Origin: Coriolopsis trogii
Lineage: Eukaryota > Basidiomycota > Agaricomycetes > Polyporales > Polyporaceae
Assembly: GCA_020543525.1 (NCBI GenBank)
Contig: JAHYIO010000031.1
Location: 1,364,001-1,428,000 of the forward strand
Length of the DNA stretch: 64,000 bases
Direction: 5' to 3'
Shown: one piece after another, positions 35,813-49,263 of the stretch
Layout: the number at the start of each line of letters is the position of its first letter
Numbering within the stretch: the stretch's first letter is position 1
Notes under the pieces: generated by a model
Databases searched by the model: none
The model's input: only the letters and a program-made list of their open reading frames with translations
What the model was told of the DNA's origin: nothing
Translations under genes and position numbers: made by a program

Positions 35813-35819
35813 TTTTATA
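35813..35819 (-). promoter_or_regulatory. TATA box of the SDR gene at 34450-35764
   Basis: TATAAAA on the minus strand, about 49 bases before the ATG at 35764. Confidence 0.55.
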
Positions 35820-37128
35820 GACAGGGGAAGAAAGGATGAAGGAGAGATCTCAACGCAACGGGCGGCGTTGAGAAGGAGAGAAGAAAGACCTCGGGTCGAT
35901 AAACGCGTAAAGGTCAGAGAGTAGAGCAGCGAGGCGCAAACAGAGACACGAGCAAAGATCCAAGAAGCTGATACAGGCATGATTCATTATATACGAATGC
36001 GTATCCGCGGCAGACAACACTGACAAGCGAGGGACGCAAGCGCGTCTGGGGACCTCAGTCGTTGCAGCAAAGCCGCCGGAGGACGTATACGTCGTAGTGC
36101 CACTCAGGGATCCGACCGGGCATACTGTAGGCATCGAGTGGCTATGGGCGCACCCGAATCGGTCGAGCTATGTACAGCCGGACGACGAGCGACGGCAGAA
36201 AAGAGTGTGTGCGTGGGAGGCGCGACTATGCCGTTTCCTGGGAGTCGCAGCTACGTGTCAGTGCCGAGGGTTGTCGGACGTTGCTGGTGTCTGTCGCTGG
36301 AGATCCAGTTCTGACGGGATGCTGCAACGAGGTTTAATAAACCACACGAAGCTCCTCCTGGGTGTAAGATTACGCACGGGATGCTGATGATTACGCATGG
36401 ATCCAGAGGCGCGCGTTGAGTGAATTGAACAAAGCCGCCTGCGGGTCTATCCTGTCGACCACGGAAGCTTCCCGGACCGCGGGGTCACGGATGGCCTGGG
36501 TGTACGTAGGATAATGAGGTACGGCAGTCGGGTTTGCTGAGAAGGAAGCACGCCTGCCCCGGGTGCCAGGGGATTCGAGTCGAGTGAATCCTGCAGCTGG
36601 CCGCTGGACGAAGAACGTAGGATGACAGATGTAATCAGTCATTTCGGCGAGGTCCCGAGTCCCGACAGCGAATCGGAAGAGTTTCGCATGGATTGCGCAG
36701 CGGGTGGACGACGATGGAGAAGTTGAAGATGACCGGCGGAAGAGGGATGGGCAAGTCAGATTCGGCTATAGTGCTCCTCGCGACCCTGAACGCCTCGGCG
36801 CGAAGCTTTTATCCCTATTACTTACTCCTCCCCGAATCGGGGGATCGTCACCGCGCCAGCCTTGCCGTCGGTCTCCCCAGCTACAGCACATTCTATGAGA
36901 ATCCTATCCACACGGTGCGTGCACCTATCGAGTCAAGTCATATTGTTTGACTAGTATCACCGCCCGGCCGATGCAGCGCAGGACAAGATCAACCTCCGTT
37001 CAAGTGCGCAAACATTGACTGTGGCATCTTGCACGACTCCACGACCTGTCCCCCTTGTACGATATTCACGGACACGTTCAGAGCAGTCACTTCGTTATCT
37101 TCCCACCAGCAGCCGCTCTCTATCGAAC
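35820..37128. other. Intergenic between the SDR and the MetX-like hydrolase
   Basis: About 1.3 kb. The only frame of note is on the minus strand at 36642-36391 (83 codons, start MTDYICHPTFFVQRPAAGFT), with no recognised domain and no splice partners. No gene is supported. Confidence 0.5.
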
Positions 37129-38977
37129 CTAACCCAGGAACTCCTTGATTTTCTTCGTTATGAATGCCACATCTGCAGGGTTCGACCCTCCACCGGCTTG
37201 TACAAATGTGCAAATCGTGCGTCAGTACTCTCACATCATATGACACATTAGGAACGCCACCGTCGTACCAGCATGTCCCCAGACGCTGTCGATCACAGCG
37301 AGCTCAGCGTCTCGGAGGAGGGCAACTTCATTTACGCTGTCTTCAGGCTGTCGCGGGGCCAATTGCCGGTCACGGTACGTTCACATCGATGAGCGCGCGG
37401 CAGGATACAATGCACACATACGTGGCGTCAGTGCGCCAAACACGATTGGGTTGAGACGTTGTCGGATATGAGCGAGACGACGTGCCAGACGTGCCGGCGG
37501 GAGCGAGAACATGAGAGTCAATCTCAAACGATAGACAAGAGTAATGGCATGTATACGTACGCAGAAGTATAGGTCCGTCTTGCAGGGCATAATCATCGCC
37601 TTCGCCTTGATCGAGCGGAGGGCACCGGTGAGCTCTCCTCCGTCCCGGACAGTGGAAATGTCTCCGCGCTGCCAGGTCTCGAGCAATGCCAACATGTCGT
37701 TCGCATCCCAGTTCGCCACATATCGGCCTTCCCAGACCTCTCGCATGAAGGCGTCGAGTGTCGGATATCTGACGACGGAGTGGACGTCACCATCAAATGC
37801 AACGATGAAGATGACACGCTTCTCAGTAGGCTAGCAACTGCGCGAGGTGATGAACTCACAAGCCATTCATCTTATACTGATGTTCCCGAAACCACTAATG
37901 CCATATGTGAGCCAGAAGAAAGGACGGGTCAAGCTTAACCATTCTCACCGTCTGTCCGTAGGCCCATGCGCAGTATGCTCGCGCAAACGCTCGGATTCCG
38001 ACAGTCGGTGGAGTCGTGTAATGTCCTTCATCGAAGTCTCGCCCGGCCTTCAGGGCAGCCTTCGGACCCTCGAGGAAGCTGTCTCAATTTATCAGTAAGG
38101 CACGTCTTCGTGAGACGTCATGATGAGAAGCCAACCATTGGTTGTGCGGACTTGTCCGGGCAGAGGAGCAGATTGCGACGAATCTTTCGACAAGATTGGG
38201 GAAGACGGTAGCCCAATGGTATGCCTGACATCGGTCCGGCCGACGGCCACCCTGAATTATGGATTGGCATGTGAGAGATTGATACACGTACCTGCTGACC
38301 GCCCATCGAGAAGCCGACGACACAGTGAACTTTCTTCACGCCAAGATATTGCAGGACGGCGTATTGAGCACGTCTAGGACAGCATAACGCAACAACATTA
38401 TCATGATGTGCCAGCACTCACATATTATCCTCGTATGATATCGCAGGGAAATACGGGCCATTGTAGGGAGCAGGCTAACATGAGGAGATGTGCAATGAGC
38501 GGAAATAATCGGTCGCGAATAAGAGTCATGGTACTCACCGTGTTGGAGGGTGATGACGACTGCCGATGTCGCAGCATGTCATTGTACTATCAAGGATGAC
38601 AGAACGAGTGCCGTACCTCGCCATTACAGAAGAGAGCGAATGTGACGACGAAGTATCTCGTTGGGTCAAGAGCCTTCAGGTAGCTGCATGTCAGTATCCG
38701 CTTTCAAACAATTGGCACAATCATGCGTAACCTTGTTCTCCCCGACGAGGTACAGCTGGCCTTGAGTTGAAGATCATGCATATCAATGGAACTGTGGAGG
38801 CACAGAACGTACACACTCACTCCCTAGTTTCAGCTTGGCCCCGTAGCAGGTAGGAAAGACTATGCACGGGTTCGCCACATCGCCGTATGTCTGATAAGCG
38901 GTCACCGCCTCTGGCAACACGCCACCTAGTACTTTGAAACGGCCGTGATGATAGTATTGAATAGGAGTATCTGTCAT
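37129..38977 (-). CDS. Alpha/beta hydrolase, homoserine O-acetyltransferase (MetX)-like
   Basis: The start at 38977 gives MTDTPIQYYHHGRFKVLGGV, then LPEAVTAYQTYGDVANPCIV, NKALDPTKYFVVTFALFCNG, the nucleophile elbow VVGFSMGGQQ (Ser in GFSMGG), AYHWATVFPNLVERFVAICS, FDEGHYTTPPTVGIRAFARA and ANDMLALLETWQRGDIS. The acid region MIMPCKTDLYF and the catalytic His motif SVWGHAAGGGSNPADV follow, ending ITKKIKEFLG at 37129. Order and spacing match the MetX-type acyltransferase fold. True homoserine acetyltransferases keep a longer lid and a different N-terminus, so this may be one of the many fungal homologues with other acyl substrates. About nine short exons, all in frame. No signal peptide, so probably cytosolic. 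Function beyond the fold is not known. Confidence 0.85.
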
Positions 38978-39507
38978 AACTGGGAGGAGGGATGGGCGAA
39001 GAAAAGGGGGACAGGAAGGGTGAAGGATGACCATGACGAAGAGCGCGGCCTGGAAGACATATACTATACTATCCCGTCGCCTTTGAGCGGCTTCGCACGG
39101 GAATGGAATCGCGAGAGAGTCGTATACACTGCATTGTCACGAACATCTGGTTGCTCAATTAGGTTCATCTTGTGTCGTAGTCAAACAGCAGGCCGACTAG
39201 ATTGCGTGAGACAGAGACTCAATGATTCGCGAGGGCCTGAGAAAGGGAGACTTGCTTTCCCGTGTAGATGCATCCGTGCGATTCCCCTGTGTAAAGCGAG
39301 ATGAGGACGATCATACAGCATACAGATAAGTCATACCAATGGAGGCGCACGGGGCAGCTACCAAGGCGCGAACAGGAAGAGATTACGTAGCACCTCTTGG
39401 ATTGGACGGGCACCGCCAAAAATATGCATGAACCAACAACCCTCGCATGGGCGTAGCATATCGTTCACTACGATACAAGCAACAAGATACATGTGACAAG
39501 GGATGCA
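38978..39507. other. Intergenic between the MetX-like gene and the FKBP gene
   Basis: Holds the promoter of the MetX-like gene, with a TATA-rich run (TATACTATACTAT, about 39060-39072) roughly 85 bp upstream of its start. No gene is supported. Confidence 0.5.
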
Positions 39508-41025
39508 TCAATGCTTGATTTCCAACAGCTTGACCTCTGAATCTTGTGAGTGATCGATCGTGATCAATACTTGGACTGTGACGTACCGAAAATCAAGGTC
39601 GAGTTCGCAGGGATGCCAGCTTGAGACTTCTTGCCATATGCCATAGGGGCAGGTATTGTCAGAAGTCGCTCACCGCCGACCTGCATACCGGCAATGCCCA
39701 CATCCCAACCTGATTGACGATTCAGTGCATGATGTGTACTCGATATCAAACCCAACACACCCTTGATAACCTCACCCTTGCCCAAACGGAACCGGAACTA
39801 AGGGGTGATCAGTCATTTGGTCAGCCGTGCTACGTTTTGCACCACTTACAGCATTGCCCTTCGTGTTCTGGTCAAAGACCTTGCCATTCTGCAGCTTACC
39901 AACGTACCGCATGGAGACCAAGTCACCAGCTTTGGCTTTCGGACCAGTTCCGATTTTGTGGTCTACGACCTGTACGCCACCCTGGAGCACCTTGGTGTCG
40001 GGTTTGGCTTTTTCTGCCTTTTCAGACTTGTCCTTCTTGTCTTTCTTATCCTTTTTGGTCTTCTCGGCAGGCGGTTCTGCTTGTGACGCGACCGCGGTAG
40101 CTTCACCGTCTGCGCCCTTCTGCTTCTTCTGCTTCTTCTTCTGTGACTTGGAGGGTTCCTCGATGTCCATTGCATCAGATTCACGGGGACGCTTCTTGGA
40201 GTTCTCCTTGTCCTTTGGCGGTTCCTCGTCGACTATCTCTTCGAACCGCCTGCAAGACATGTTCGTTGGTCCGAGCTGAATGATCGCTCGATTGGACTCA
40301 CCCCTCATCATCACTAGGAATGTCCAACTCGTCCGGATATACCTCCACGTCTGAGCTGACGTCGCGCAAGTCGTACCCATCCTCAGAGTCTTCGTCGCTG
40401 AATGGGTCCGCGTCAGGCCCACGCTGGTCTAGTAGACAAGCTGTCAGTCGACGCTCGTCATGCGCACACGTGCACACATACCGATGTAATTTCCCGTCAA
40501 GTGAATAGTGCTGGAAGTGGTACAGTCGGTAAAAGAACCGTGACAGAGGGAATGCAACGTACTTTTTACCGACAACCTCAAACAAGTATTCCTCGTCCTC
40601 GAGTAGCGTCAAATCCACAGTGGTTTGTTCGATCTATGGTGAGTAAATATCGGGAGTCAGACAGCACTGCAACACTCCAGCACGCACTTTGGAAGGAGTG
40701 AGAGAGCCAAGAACGGCAGTGAGAATTTTGGGCTGGTCGGATTCTTCCTCGTCCTTCTCTTCGTCCTCGTCCTCTTCATCCTCGTCCTCTTCATCCAGAG
40801 CAGTCGGAGCACGGTAGGACATTTTCAACGTGGTGCGGCTGTTCTGGTCCTCTATTTCGTCACCGAGAGCGACATTGGTGATACGAATGTCGGCGGGGGC
40901 AGTAATCACAACCGGGTCGCCCGGAGGAACAGAAAGACTCCTTGAAAGCATCAAGACGCGTCAGTAACATACAAAGACGCGTGGTAGAAGGTTGAGACAG
41001 ACCAGACGGAGACGGCAACGGGCAT
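39508..41025 (-). CDS. Nucleolar FKBP-type peptidyl-prolyl isomerase (Fpr3/Fpr4 type)
   Basis: The start at 41025 gives MPVAVSVW, then the nucleoplasmin-like domain ([34 protein letters not shown]), an acidic tract of Asp/Glu, [12 protein letters not shown] and [13 protein letters not shown] second acidic stretch ([14 protein letters not shown]) and a Lys-rich nucleolar region come next. The C-terminal FKBP domain reads [92 protein letters not shown] and, after a short last intron, EVKLLEIKH. Key FK506-pocket residues (Tyr, Phe, Asp, Trp, Tyr, Phe) are present. In yeast these act as histone chaperone and proline isomerase in nucleolar chromatin. Its start is 224 bp from the ARPC4 start, on the opposite strand, so the two share a promoter. 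Confidence 0.93.
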
Positions 41026-41249
41026 TTTGAGACGAAGTGAGTGTGAGGGAGGCTCAGGGAAACTTGAACGAACTCGAAAAGTTGTGAGACGCGCACAGGA
41101 GCGCGTTCCCAGAAATTTAGGCGCCTTCAGATAGACGCCTTCTCAGACGCCGATGAGATCCCTCCCTGCGTGAATCCGATCCTGTCCCAGTGTCCTCGCC
41201 TACCCCGACTGCGACCTCCCGCTTCGACACACATCCCTCCGTATTCACA

Positions 41250-42109
41250 ATGGTGCGCGTGTCGTGCAACTCGAGAACCAATTTTCTTACGTTCTCTGAC
41301 TATCTCCTGCTACTCCACGCAGTCCAATGTTCTGAGACCGTATCTTGCAGCCGTTAGGTCGACTCTCACTGCTGCGCTCACGCTCGAAGACTTTGCGTCT
41401 CAAGTGTGTTCATATCGTAGCCTGGGTTTGTGAGGGTCTACTAACGAAGTACTAGGTAGTTGAACGTCATAATAAGCCCGAGGTCGAGGTCGGGTATGTT
41501 GCACGCCACCTCATTATGATGCAGCAGGCTGAGAGCGTCGTAGGGTTTCGAAGGAAGTGCTCCTGAACCCCCTCACGATATCCCGGAACGAGAATGAGCG
41601 CGTCTTGATCGAACCTTCCGTGAATTCTGTACGGATAAGCATCAAGATCAAGCAGGCGGACGAAATCGAGCGGATACTGTGTCACAAGTTCACGCGGTTC
41701 ATGATGCAACGGGCGGAGAGCTTCATTGTTCTGAGGAGGAAACCAGTGAAGGTGCGCGATTACATTCTACAGCCAAACCGCCAGTTGCTCAAGAGCACAT
41801 TGACCTAGGGATACGACATCTCGTTCCTCATCACGAATAACCATACGGACACTATGCTCAAGCACAAGATCGTTGATTTTATAATCCAGTGCGTCCTATC
41901 CATTGTTCTTCACAGCACAGAGACAGTGCTCAATGACACACGGCATAGATTTATGGAAGAGGTGGACAAGGAGATCAGCGAGATGAAGCTTAGCTTGAAT
42001 GCGCGCGCGCGTGTGGTAGCAGAGTCTTACTTGACGGCAGTGAGTGTGTCTGATGTGTTGTCATGCGCGCCACATTCTCACTCACAACTCTTGTCAGTTC
42101 AACGTATAA
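41250..42109 (+). CDS. ARPC4: Arp2/3 complex 20-kDa subunit (ARPC4)
   Basis: Core subunit of the actin-branching Arp2/3 complex. The first exon is just the ATG (41250-41252), spliced to 41323 ([20 protein letters not shown]). Then come [92 protein letters not shown] and [20 protein letters not shown], ending [11 protein letters not shown] at 42109. About 168 residues, matching the family length. Six short introns, each with GT..AG borders and in frame. The protein is one of the most conserved in eukaryotes, so identity is certain. Divergent from the FKBP gene. Confidence 0.96.
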
Positions 42110-42441
42110 GCCAATCTCGACGCTCATACGGATTAGGCGGTCGACAACAGGACAGGATTGCGACGAGGTTCGCTCTGGGCCGGAGTGGCCCAGTCGAAGG
42201 CCAGCCTGCTACGGCATGCATTCTACGTTGTACGTTGTATATAGTAGGTATGAATTGGAAGGACGCTCAATGTAATACCATACACACCATGTACCTCAAC
42301 CGTCGGGATTTGCCTTTTGGGGCACTGGGGCGGGGGTAAGCCTAGGCGCTGGGGCATGACGTATACGTGTCACGCTGGGCCGGTTGTGTGCGGAGGCTAG
42401 GGCCAGCTCCTGCATCCACTGCTCTTGCTCTAGCCACCACC
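42110..42441. other. Intergenic between ARPC4 and the FIT-family gene
   Basis: A tandem, same-strand spacer of 332 bp with no supported gene. It carries a G-rich run (GGGGCACTGGGGCGGGGG, about 42318-42335) before the next gene. Confidence 0.5.
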
Positions 42442-43351
42442 ATGTCCTCCATCCGAAATGCCGCGGTTGCAGCCACGGCTGGCATAGTCGTCTTTGGTAC
42501 TCTCTACTCTGTTGCCAACGGGAGTTACCTCGATACCTCGAACCCGCTCCTCACGGCCATGCCCCATCAACTGCACGAAACAGACTACTTTGCGTCGAAG
42601 AAGAATCCGCTCAATGTCTTCTTTACGAAGAAGCTGTGGGCATGGGTTACCGCGACCTTCCTCTTCCACTTCCTCACCAGCCCAAAGGCAACGCGTGTTT
42701 CTGTGCGCGTCTTCCAATACCTCCTCGCCACCAGCATATGGCTTGTTTTCACCAGCTGGTTCTTCGGCCCGCCGGTGATCGACAGGGTCAACGCCTCTAC
42801 TGGAGGAGAGTGCGTTCTTCACCTCCCGTCTGGCGCAGGAGTGCCTGTTCCCGCCGAACTCTGTTACGCCAAGACACCCATATCCCCCGCCTCGCACCCT
42901 GCCCTCTTCCCCGCGTCCTTACTCCTTCCCGATGGCAACTGGACCGGGGTGCCACGTTTACGCAAAGGTCACGACGTATCGGGTCATATCTTCCTCCTGA
43001 CTTTGTCCACGCTCTTCCTCGTGGACCAACTTCGCTGGTCGTTCGCGAGAGTACCTGGCGCCGCGGCATGGACGTCCCTGCATAGGTACTCCGTCGCGTT
43101 CTCCGGCGTCGTGACGTGCACGTCATTGTTTGCGATGTACACGACAAGTGTATATTTCCACACTCCGTTTGAGAAGCTCACGGGTTATGGTAAGTCTATT
43201 CATGTGCCCGATCAGAAATGCATTCCCTCATACGCCCTATCCAGCACTTGGGCTTGCGGCTTTCGTCATGACCCTTGCACCATATTACTTGACAGGCACA
43301 GATGTGCCTGCTGTACAAAGTCTGCATCCCCCGGAGAAGGTATCTTCGTGA
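42442..43351 (+). CDS. FIT-family ER membrane protein (SCS3/FITM2 type), lipid droplet formation
   Basis: Two exons (42442-43189 and 43245-43351) encode 284 residues. ATG 42442 (MSSIRNAAVAATAGIVVFGT) opens the first membrane segment. About six hydrophobic segments follow. The two family His residues are seen: RKGHDVSGHIFLLTLSTLFL (residue about 180-200) and TSVYFHTPFEKLTGY just before the intron. FIT proteins are ER acyl-CoA diphosphatases needed for lipid droplet budding and ER phospholipid balance; in yeast Scs3 affects inositol metabolism. A lumenal loop with Cys (ECVLHLPSGAG, ELCYAKTP) lies between segments three and four. The C-terminus ends VQSLHPPEKVSS. Longer in-frame upstream ATG at 42367 is less likely because it would precede the membrane anchor with a low-complexity piece. 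Confidence 0.88.
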
Positions 43352-43620
43352 TTTCGAACGAATGTGAGTAGGTGTATCTAGTTGCGGAGCACAATGCTGA
43401 TTATCTTCCAGTAGGCATGACGTCACGTTTCTTGTCGATGCGACTTACGACATCTTATGGACATATCTGATGTTGTTGTACGGTACAACATATATCTAAT
43501 TTCCTGTGTTTACTCTAGTGAACACAAGTGAAAGTAGCTGAATGTCGGGAATGCAGAAGCTGTTTACTATACACCCGCTTTTGCTCGGTTGATAAATACG
43601 ACTGCCATCTCAGTGAAGGA

Positions 43621-44842
<1,222 letters not shown>

Positions 44843-45653
44843 CGCTTGTGGCTCGACTTGGGATTCCGAGGGAGAGGCGGGGACACTGGAGGGAGCAGCG
44901 AAGGTAGTGGGAGGAGCCAGGATGCTTTGAAATGGTCGTGTACGGCAGCGCGAGTGGCCCTTTAAGCACTGTTCCCTTGGGTGAGAGCAAGGGACGTGGA
45001 TGTGAGAGTGCGAGGAGAGGAGAGAGTGCGAGATGGCGAGGGCCGACCGACGCGGCGGTGGCTTTTCCCACGGCCGCTCAATCCACTGCGACTATGGGCG
45101 CCTGTTCGCGTCGGGCCTCTCGCAAGCCGGTCATTCCCATTCGCGCTCTCTCTCACCCGCCACGATCTCGTCCACAGGCAATGCCAGGCATACGTGTCGC
45201 GTCTCGATCTCTCATGCACCCTCTTCGCAACCTGTGCCTGGAGTGGACGCATGGACTTTACCGGGAGCAGAACGGGCATAAACCCTCTCATCGCCATACT
45301 TGATAGAGTCATCCTCGTGGTTTTGTGACTCCATAGTCGGAGATGGTAGGAACGCCGAATGGCTCGTGCCGCAGCGGCTCGCTCTGGAGAACAAATCTCG
45401 GGCAAGGCAAGCGAAGGCAATGCGATGCAGGACACAGGCACTGAATGCCTCCAAGCGTCACTGCCGAGTATTACTCTTCCTGATCGGTGTAGCTCAAGCC
45501 TCAGTGCAGCGCTCTGTGTGGCTGATCTGATGCTTCTACTCCTCACTCCAGTCCGGCATGATGGCGGCCTTCCTTCCTTTCAGTCCTTCGCAGCGCCCTC
45601 GAGAATTATAAGACATGGTCGATGACGACCATGCCAGTAAACAATCCTTCATC
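44843..45653. other. Divergent promoter region between HEM2 and an orphan membrane protein
   Basis: No gene is supported. Several frames are open by chance on both strands, but none has domain or splice support. Confidence 0.45.
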
Positions 45654-46720
45654 ATGGCCGCCAGCGGTTCCCGTGAGTATATTTGCGCACGCATAGAGAA
45701 GTCATGCATCATGATCATGTCCTTCCTACGTAGCTCGCGTGATTATGCCAGACGCCCTACCAATGAGTGAAGAGCCTGCCTCGTTACCTCCTTCACGCTC
45801 TCCGACCGCTCGCATATTTGGCGGAAGAGGAAACCGTCTAGCAGTCCCACAGCAACACCAAGATCCGCCCATTCACATTTCCCTCATTCCCGCCCAGGAT
45901 GAAAACAATCCACCCAGAAAGTGTATGTATCCCTCTATTGACCTAATTGCTTGATGATGACGGTCGCACAACTATCAGGGACACAAGAGGACCAGGACGA
46001 GACGGATGAGAAGACACGGAAGAAAGCCATGAACGAGCTCGTCGCTACCTGGATGGACCGCTTGCAACTCATCAGTGTCATCGTGCGTCACAGTATCTCG
46101 TGTTCTGGTACGTTCCCTTGACGCCATGCCACACGCAGACCACTTTCTTCGCCGCTATGGAGTCACAGCTGCTGGGTACAACCGCCCCCGATGTTGACGA
46201 TCGGGGAAAAGAATCCGCAATAAGTCAGATTGCGAATGCGACTCTGACCGGCGCGCTGGTGGTGCACGTTTTCGCTGCCATCCTTTCTTTCCTTGCTGCG
46301 TTCTTCCTGATCCGCTACAAGCTCACCGTCGCGGTACGCGAAGAGCGCAAAGCCGAGTCAGGACTTGCGCACACCGTCACCCACCCCAATGGCGGCGCCA
46401 GTGGGACTAGCGCAGGGAATATCTCCCGTGGTGCGACAGCGAACAGCAACAACCAGCCGATCTGGTCGTCGAACCCACATCTAGAGCAAGTTGGGCCTTT
46501 CCGACGAGGACAACCGCCCACACATCTGCTAGACCACTGTCACTCGTTATGCATGTGGCTGTCAGTAGTCGGCTTCGTGCAGGCACTCGTCGGGGTACTC
46601 AGCTTTGCGTGGTCGAGACTGTCGCTGAGCGGAGGCGTCTTCGCATCGATCTGCATGGCGGTGTGCCTTGTGACAGGAGCTGCTGCATTGTTTTGGCCGC
46701 CCTCCTCTGCACATCGCTGA
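45654..46720 (+). CDS. Orphan membrane protein, basidiomycete-type
   Basis: Four exons: 45654-45672 (MAASGS), 45735-45922, about 45979-46083 and 46140-46720. Joined in frame they give about 297 residues. The N-terminal 85 residues are polar and Pro/Ser-rich (EEPASLPPSRSPTARIFGGR). An acidic-basic helix follows (TQEDQDETDEKTRKKAMNEL), then WMDRLQLISVITTFFAAMES, the first membrane segment. Three further segments are NATLTGALVVHVFAAILSFL, HSLCMWLSVVGFVQALVGVL and GGVFASICMAVCLVTGAAAL, with a 70-residue Gly/Ser/Asn loop between segments two and three. I recognise no named domain; the first helix resembles membrane proteins common in Agaricomycetes with a short charged helix before a WxDxLxxISVxTTFFA motif. 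No enzyme residues are seen, so function is not proposed. Confidence 0.75.
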
Positions 46721-47149
46721 AAGGGTGTGATGCGGTATGTTTGGCCACATGTCGATGCTTTGGCTTGCTTCGCGCTGCCAGTTCCCCTAGCCTAGTAGCA
46801 AGTGCTAACTTGCGTGTCTTGCCGCCATAAGTAAACCACTACTGTAGTGTATACCACTCTTTCCAGCCTTTTGTTGTATTCTGAGATCAACTTCGAACTG
46901 AGCCAAGGAGTCGCGAGGTAGGTACCGTCCGAGTCTGCTCGCGAACGCAAGGATGCGCAGGAGGGATGTCTCGAATCTGCCAGACACAGAGCCATTGCGA
47001 ACTATTGCGGCCATCTCGGAGAAAGAGCCGGGAGTGTCGTCATCGCTCTCTGCCCTACCCGTACGTTGCCGCCCATGCTTGTCCTCTCCCCTCATCTATC
47101 TCGACTGCATCTGCGCTCGAATCTCTTTGTATCTGACCATACCATCTGA
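46721..47149. other. Intergenic between the orphan membrane protein and the TCP11 gene
   Basis: A 429-bp same-strand spacer with no supported gene. Short frames on both strands lack features. Confidence 0.5.
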
Positions 47150-49263
47150 ATGGAGAAGCTACTCTCCCGATTGCAAGCTCAGGCTCGTGCACATCCAACA
47201 AGCCCGGTCCTTCGTCGAATCCTCTCACAATTCCGCTACCTACTAAATGGCGTCCGCCCAGACTCTCCCGAGGTGAAGGCAAAGTACGAGGAGCTCCAGC
47301 GAGATTTGGACATGCTGGCTACTGAGGGATTGTGGGACCCATCCCAAGCAGACGAGGAGGCTCTGCACGACCTACAGCGCCGGCTCGGCCTGTCGCGCGA
47401 CGACGGCCACCACACCCGTCGCTCCATTACACCCTCTGAAGATGATAAAGCGCATACATATCCTCCCCTCTCGTCGTCCGGGAAGGACATATCGATTGTA
47501 CAGCCTCCGCCTCTCTCGTCCCCCATCCACCCTGTATCAACGTCTGCGCCTACCGTTCTTCCTGTAGAGTTGGTTCAGACACTGAACCAAGTCTTCTTCT
47601 TACATCTGCTGGCGACCGATCCTGAGCGCGTTCTGCCTCCAGGCAAATCTCTCCTCGCCATGATGGCTGACCCTCGAACCGGCTCGGAAACCCAAGGTGA
47701 TGTTCCGAAGCTAGAGGATCGTGTCAAGGATGTAGTCCATCGTGCCTTTTGGAAAGAGGTACGTTGAATCATCTTCTGAAAATCGAACCCATCCTCAGTT
47801 TCGTATTCTGCAAGGCACTAGAGTCACTCTCCAACGCGTCTCCAGCAACTCAGCTTCCTCGTCTGAACCGACTATATGAAGACATCTTGGTTGCGGTCAA
47901 GCCTCTCCTCCCTCATACTCATCCTGTTCTGGTTACCCTGTCATCCCCTTTGTCCCCTACCTCCGCTCCTTTGCGCTCTGCCATCATGCACCTACGGGAA
48001 GTCCTCGTAGCGCTGAGAGAGCGCTGCTCGCCTGCTCGAGACCCAGATATAGACGGTCTAATACGCGCTATTGATGAGCCCAACCAACTCGCATCAACCG
48101 AAGAGCTTGCCAAACTCGTCACAGACACCGCTCGCGCCATTCTGCAGCTCACGGAGGTGATGAAAGAAGACCTTTCGCAATTTGTGCTCGGATCGATGGA
48201 CGAGAAGGACCTCAAGGTCATGATCACTCAGCAAGCCATGCTGCGCGAGAAAGCGCTCATCCTGCGTCTTTGGCCTCCCTCCCGAATAGAGCCTGCTTGG
48301 AAAAAATGGTTAGACGACACAGACCATTCGACATACCCAACTCCAGGCACAGCACAACCCTCGCGTCTTTGGGTCGTCAGGCTCGTTCAAGCTCTAGGCG
48401 CGGGATCTCCTGTAACCTGCCCTATCCCCACAACTCCTGCGCCTAGTGCGCAAGCCTCTCAGAGCGAAGGCGGAGAGTCGACCGAAATTACAGACGCTCC
48501 AAACACTATTCCTCCTCTGTTTTTCGTCACGTGCCCTGCACTTGTCACTGCGCAAAACTACCTCCAGGCGCTGGTCATCACGGCATCGCTTCGTTCTCTC
48601 GTACGACTGCCCCCAGGACCTACTGCATCGCAAGCAGAAGATAGCCCTGCGAGTTTCACTGAGCGGGTTTGGATCCTGTTGAAGGCGGCCGTTGACGAAG
48701 TGCCCGGGGCGGAAGATACAAATCTCGACAACCTCGCCGACGAAGTCGTACGCGTCCGGCGCGCCTGCGCTGACGCCGCACACCCGTGCGGGCCAGAGGA
48801 GGAAGCGCGTCTACGCGCCGCGGTGGATCGCACGCTGCAGCCGCATGACCCTGTATTCCTCCTTCTCAAGAAGCGTTTGCTCCAAGGCCTTGCGGTGTGG
48901 CTCGTGTCCGCGCCCTCCCATCCGGACGGCGGTGCGAGTACGCCTGCGGATGGGCGAGCAACAACCCCGGTGCATATGCAAACCGGACGAGATCGCCCGG
49001 GGAAACGGCCTCGTCTGCACCTAGCTTTGGAGAACCCGAAGAGCGTGTTTGTTGGATGGGAAAGGGAGCGAGGGAAGCCTCCTGCCATCAAGGGCTTCGA
49101 AGACGAAGTGCTCGTGAGGGAGATCGCGACCACGTTCAAGAAGGTGGCGTCCGTCGTAGACTGGACAGACAGGGTCTGGCAGGACCTGGTCGAGACAGGG
49201 GAGATTGGGGGACCCAGTGAGCCAGCGGAGAAGGGGAAGGCACAGAACAGGGAAGAGAGATAA
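47150..49263 (+). CDS. T-complex protein 11 (TCP11) family protein
   Basis: Two exons (47150-47758 and 47815-49263) encode 685 residues. The first exon starts MEKLLSRLQAQARAHPTSPV and ends with the helix RVKDVVHRAFWKE. The second reads ALESLSNASPATQLPRLNRL, YEDILVAVKPLLPHTHPVLV, MHLREVLVALRERCSPARD, AKLVTDTARAILQLTEVMKE and DLSQFVLGSMDEKDLKVMI, the order seen in TCP11 helical proteins (family relatives include yeast Sok1, a suppressor in the PKA pathway). A Pro/Ser-rich linker lies at residues about 85-140. The C-terminal part is mostly charged helices, ending in WTDRVWQDLVETGE and GKAQNREER. All helical, no membrane segment; likely a cytosolic regulator. The family is clear; its molecular role in fungi is poorly known. 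Confidence 0.85.

Noticed and set aside
36391..36642. 83-codon minus-strand frame
   Set aside because: No known domain, no splice partners, chance length for this base composition.
39827..40279. Plus-strand frame rich in Phe/Ser/Leu
   Set aside because: Antisense of the Lys-rich region of the FKBP gene.
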